The notes under the pieces: generated by a model | What the model saw: the letters and a program-made list of their open reading frames with translations, nothing else | The model's database searches: none | Told to the model about the DNA's origin: nothing | Shown: positions 63,600-64,000 of the stretch, piece by piece | How positions within the stretch are numbered: the stretch's first letter is position 1 | Layout of the letters: each line of letters opens with the position of its first letter | Position numbers and translations under genes: made by a program | Assembly (NCBI GenBank): GCA_025359045.1 | Contig: JANYHN010000063.1 | Coordinates: 1 to 64,000, forward strand | Reading direction: 5' to 3' | Length of the DNA stretch: 64,000 nucleotides | DNA from: Hyphomicrobiales bacterium | Lineage (GTDB): Bacteria > Pseudomonadota > Alphaproteobacteria > Rhizobiales > Aestuariivirgaceae

Positions 63600-63802
63600 G
63601 TCGCCCCCCTAATGTTTGACGCGTTACTTCCAAAATCTCAGCTCTAATGGCCAAGCTTGGAAACTGCTTTAAACAAGCAAAACAATAAATACAAGTGTGA
63701 CAATGCCATGTGTTAACGACTTATCGCACCGCAACATTGAATGTTGACAAATCATAATTCGAGCTATATCAGTTGAGCATATATCAATTTGGCATATAGC
63801 AA
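63600..63802. promoter_or_regulatory. divergent livH / PadR intergenic region
   Basis: This 203-base gap is the longest in the window. It holds the livH ribosome-binding site. Toward the PadR gene it has a perfect 15-base palindrome (CAACATT-G-AATGTTG, 63732-63746) that overlaps a TTGACA (63744-63749), with TATATC 15 bases or TATCAG 17 bases further on as possible -10. Three 15-base direct repeats begin at 63766. Confidence 0.5.
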
Positions 63803-63810
63803 ATGAACAT
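63766..63810 (+). repeat. three 15-base direct repeats across the PadR promoter and start codon
   Basis: Units are ATATCAGTTGAGCAT, ATATCAATTTGGCAT and ATAGCAAATGAACAT, head to tail with no spacer. All keep ATA at the start, CA at positions 5-6, T at 9 and CAT at the end. The third unit contains the ATG at 63803. They could be an autoregulatory binding array. Confidence 0.5.
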
Positions 63811-64000
63811 AAGAACACTTTGCCTAGGGATTCTCTCGTTTCAGGAAGCATCCGGTTACGAGATTAAGAAAGAAATTGAGGAAGGCATGTTTAGCCACTT
63901 CATCGACGCAAGTTATGGTTCGATTTACCCGGCTCTAAGCCAACTCAATGCTGAAGGCTTGGTAACCGTGCGCGCAGAAGAACAAACTGGCAGACCTGAT
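63803..64000 (+). CDS. PadR-family transcriptional regulator (N-terminal part, cut by window edge)
   Basis: The 66 visible residues read MNIRTLCLGILSFQEASGYEI, then a helix ending EEGMFSHFIDASYGSIYPALSQLNAEGLVTVRAEEQTGRPD. This is the PadR winged-helix pattern, including the GSIYPAL.RL recognition helix. An in-frame TAG six bases upstream fixes the start at or after 63803. No Shine-Dalgarno sequence is visible, so translation may be leaderless or start-site limited. PadR proteins usually repress detoxification or transport genes; the target here could be livH or itself. Confidence 0.88.
   Translation, partial: MNIRTLCLGILSFQEASGYEIKKEIEEGMFSHFIDASYGSIYPALSQLNAEGLVTVRAEEQTGRPD

Noticed and set aside
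1-64000. tRNA, rRNA, transposase, integrase or prophage genes
   Set aside because: No rRNA core sequence, cloverleaf-like tRNA or transposase/integrase-like frame was recognised by eye in gaps or on either strand; a tRNAscan or Rfam run would be decisive.

Overview
The window reads as chromosomal DNA of an alphaproteobacterium, most likely a Hyphomicrobiales (Rhizobiales) relative of moderate G+C. This rests on gene order and family types: acpP-fabF-mltG-yicC-gmk facing ksgA-pdxA-surA-lptD; a DUF2066 / AI-2E permease / HdaA / ppk / ppx run with rnd and purB close by; and a liv operon that carries a small DUF6867-type membrane protein. No rRNA, tRNA, CRISPR array, prophage or insertion sequence was seen. 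Coding density is very high, no gap exceeds about 210 bases, and many genes overlap by 1-18 bases. Several genes start with TTG (gmk, lptD, the EamA transporter, livH).

Layout. 1-9.6 kb: envelope and nucleotide core genes (acpP end, fabF, mltG, yicC, gmk; then ksgA, pdxA, surA, lptD on the minus strand). 9.7-19.2 kb: leucyl aminopeptidase pepA, an Old Yellow Enzyme, holC with a DUF1737 gene, nhaD, an ABC-F ATPase and PEP carboxylase. 19.2-28.9 kb: a VOC protein with trhO, a polar amino acid ABC transporter, an Ala/Lys-rich OmpA-family protein, ndk, a VUT transporter, a HicB-like/HicA pair whose toxin is interrupted by a stop codon, a TMEM175-type channel and an EamA exporter. 28.9-35.4 kb: the accessory region of most interest, three tandem paralogous PaaK/CapK-like adenylate-forming enzymes followed on the same strand by a dimethylglycine-dehydrogenase-like flavoprotein and the EamA transporter. 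35.4-43.8 kb: an outer-membrane beta-barrel candidate, a SpoU methyltransferase, a flavin monooxygenase with an N-terminal NTF2-like domain, a molybdopterin oxidoreductase, a tiny membrane protein behind a structured leader, a nucleoside hydrolase, a DUF1801 protein and a divergent WYL regulator. 43.8-56.7 kb: purN-purM, DUF2066-perM-hdaA-ppk-ppx, a polytopic membrane protein, rnd, purB and an Lrp-type RAM-domain protein. 56.7-63.6 kb: a branched-chain amino acid (Liv) transport locus with two binding proteins. The right edge holds the start of a PadR-family regulator.

How the parts fit. Most of the window is housekeeping: fatty acid, peptidoglycan and LPS export (fabF, mltG, lptD, surA), purine synthesis (purN, purM, purB, gmk, ndk), replication control (hdaA, holC), polyphosphate turnover (ppk-ppx) and nutrient uptake (two ABC systems). 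The best candidates for something undescribed are the triplicated PaaK-like operon, the folded leader before the 57-residue membrane protein at 41.4 kb, the disabled hicA, and a PEP carboxylase whose C-terminal allosteric asparagine is replaced by tryptophan. All functional statements come from reading motifs by eye; no database search was run.
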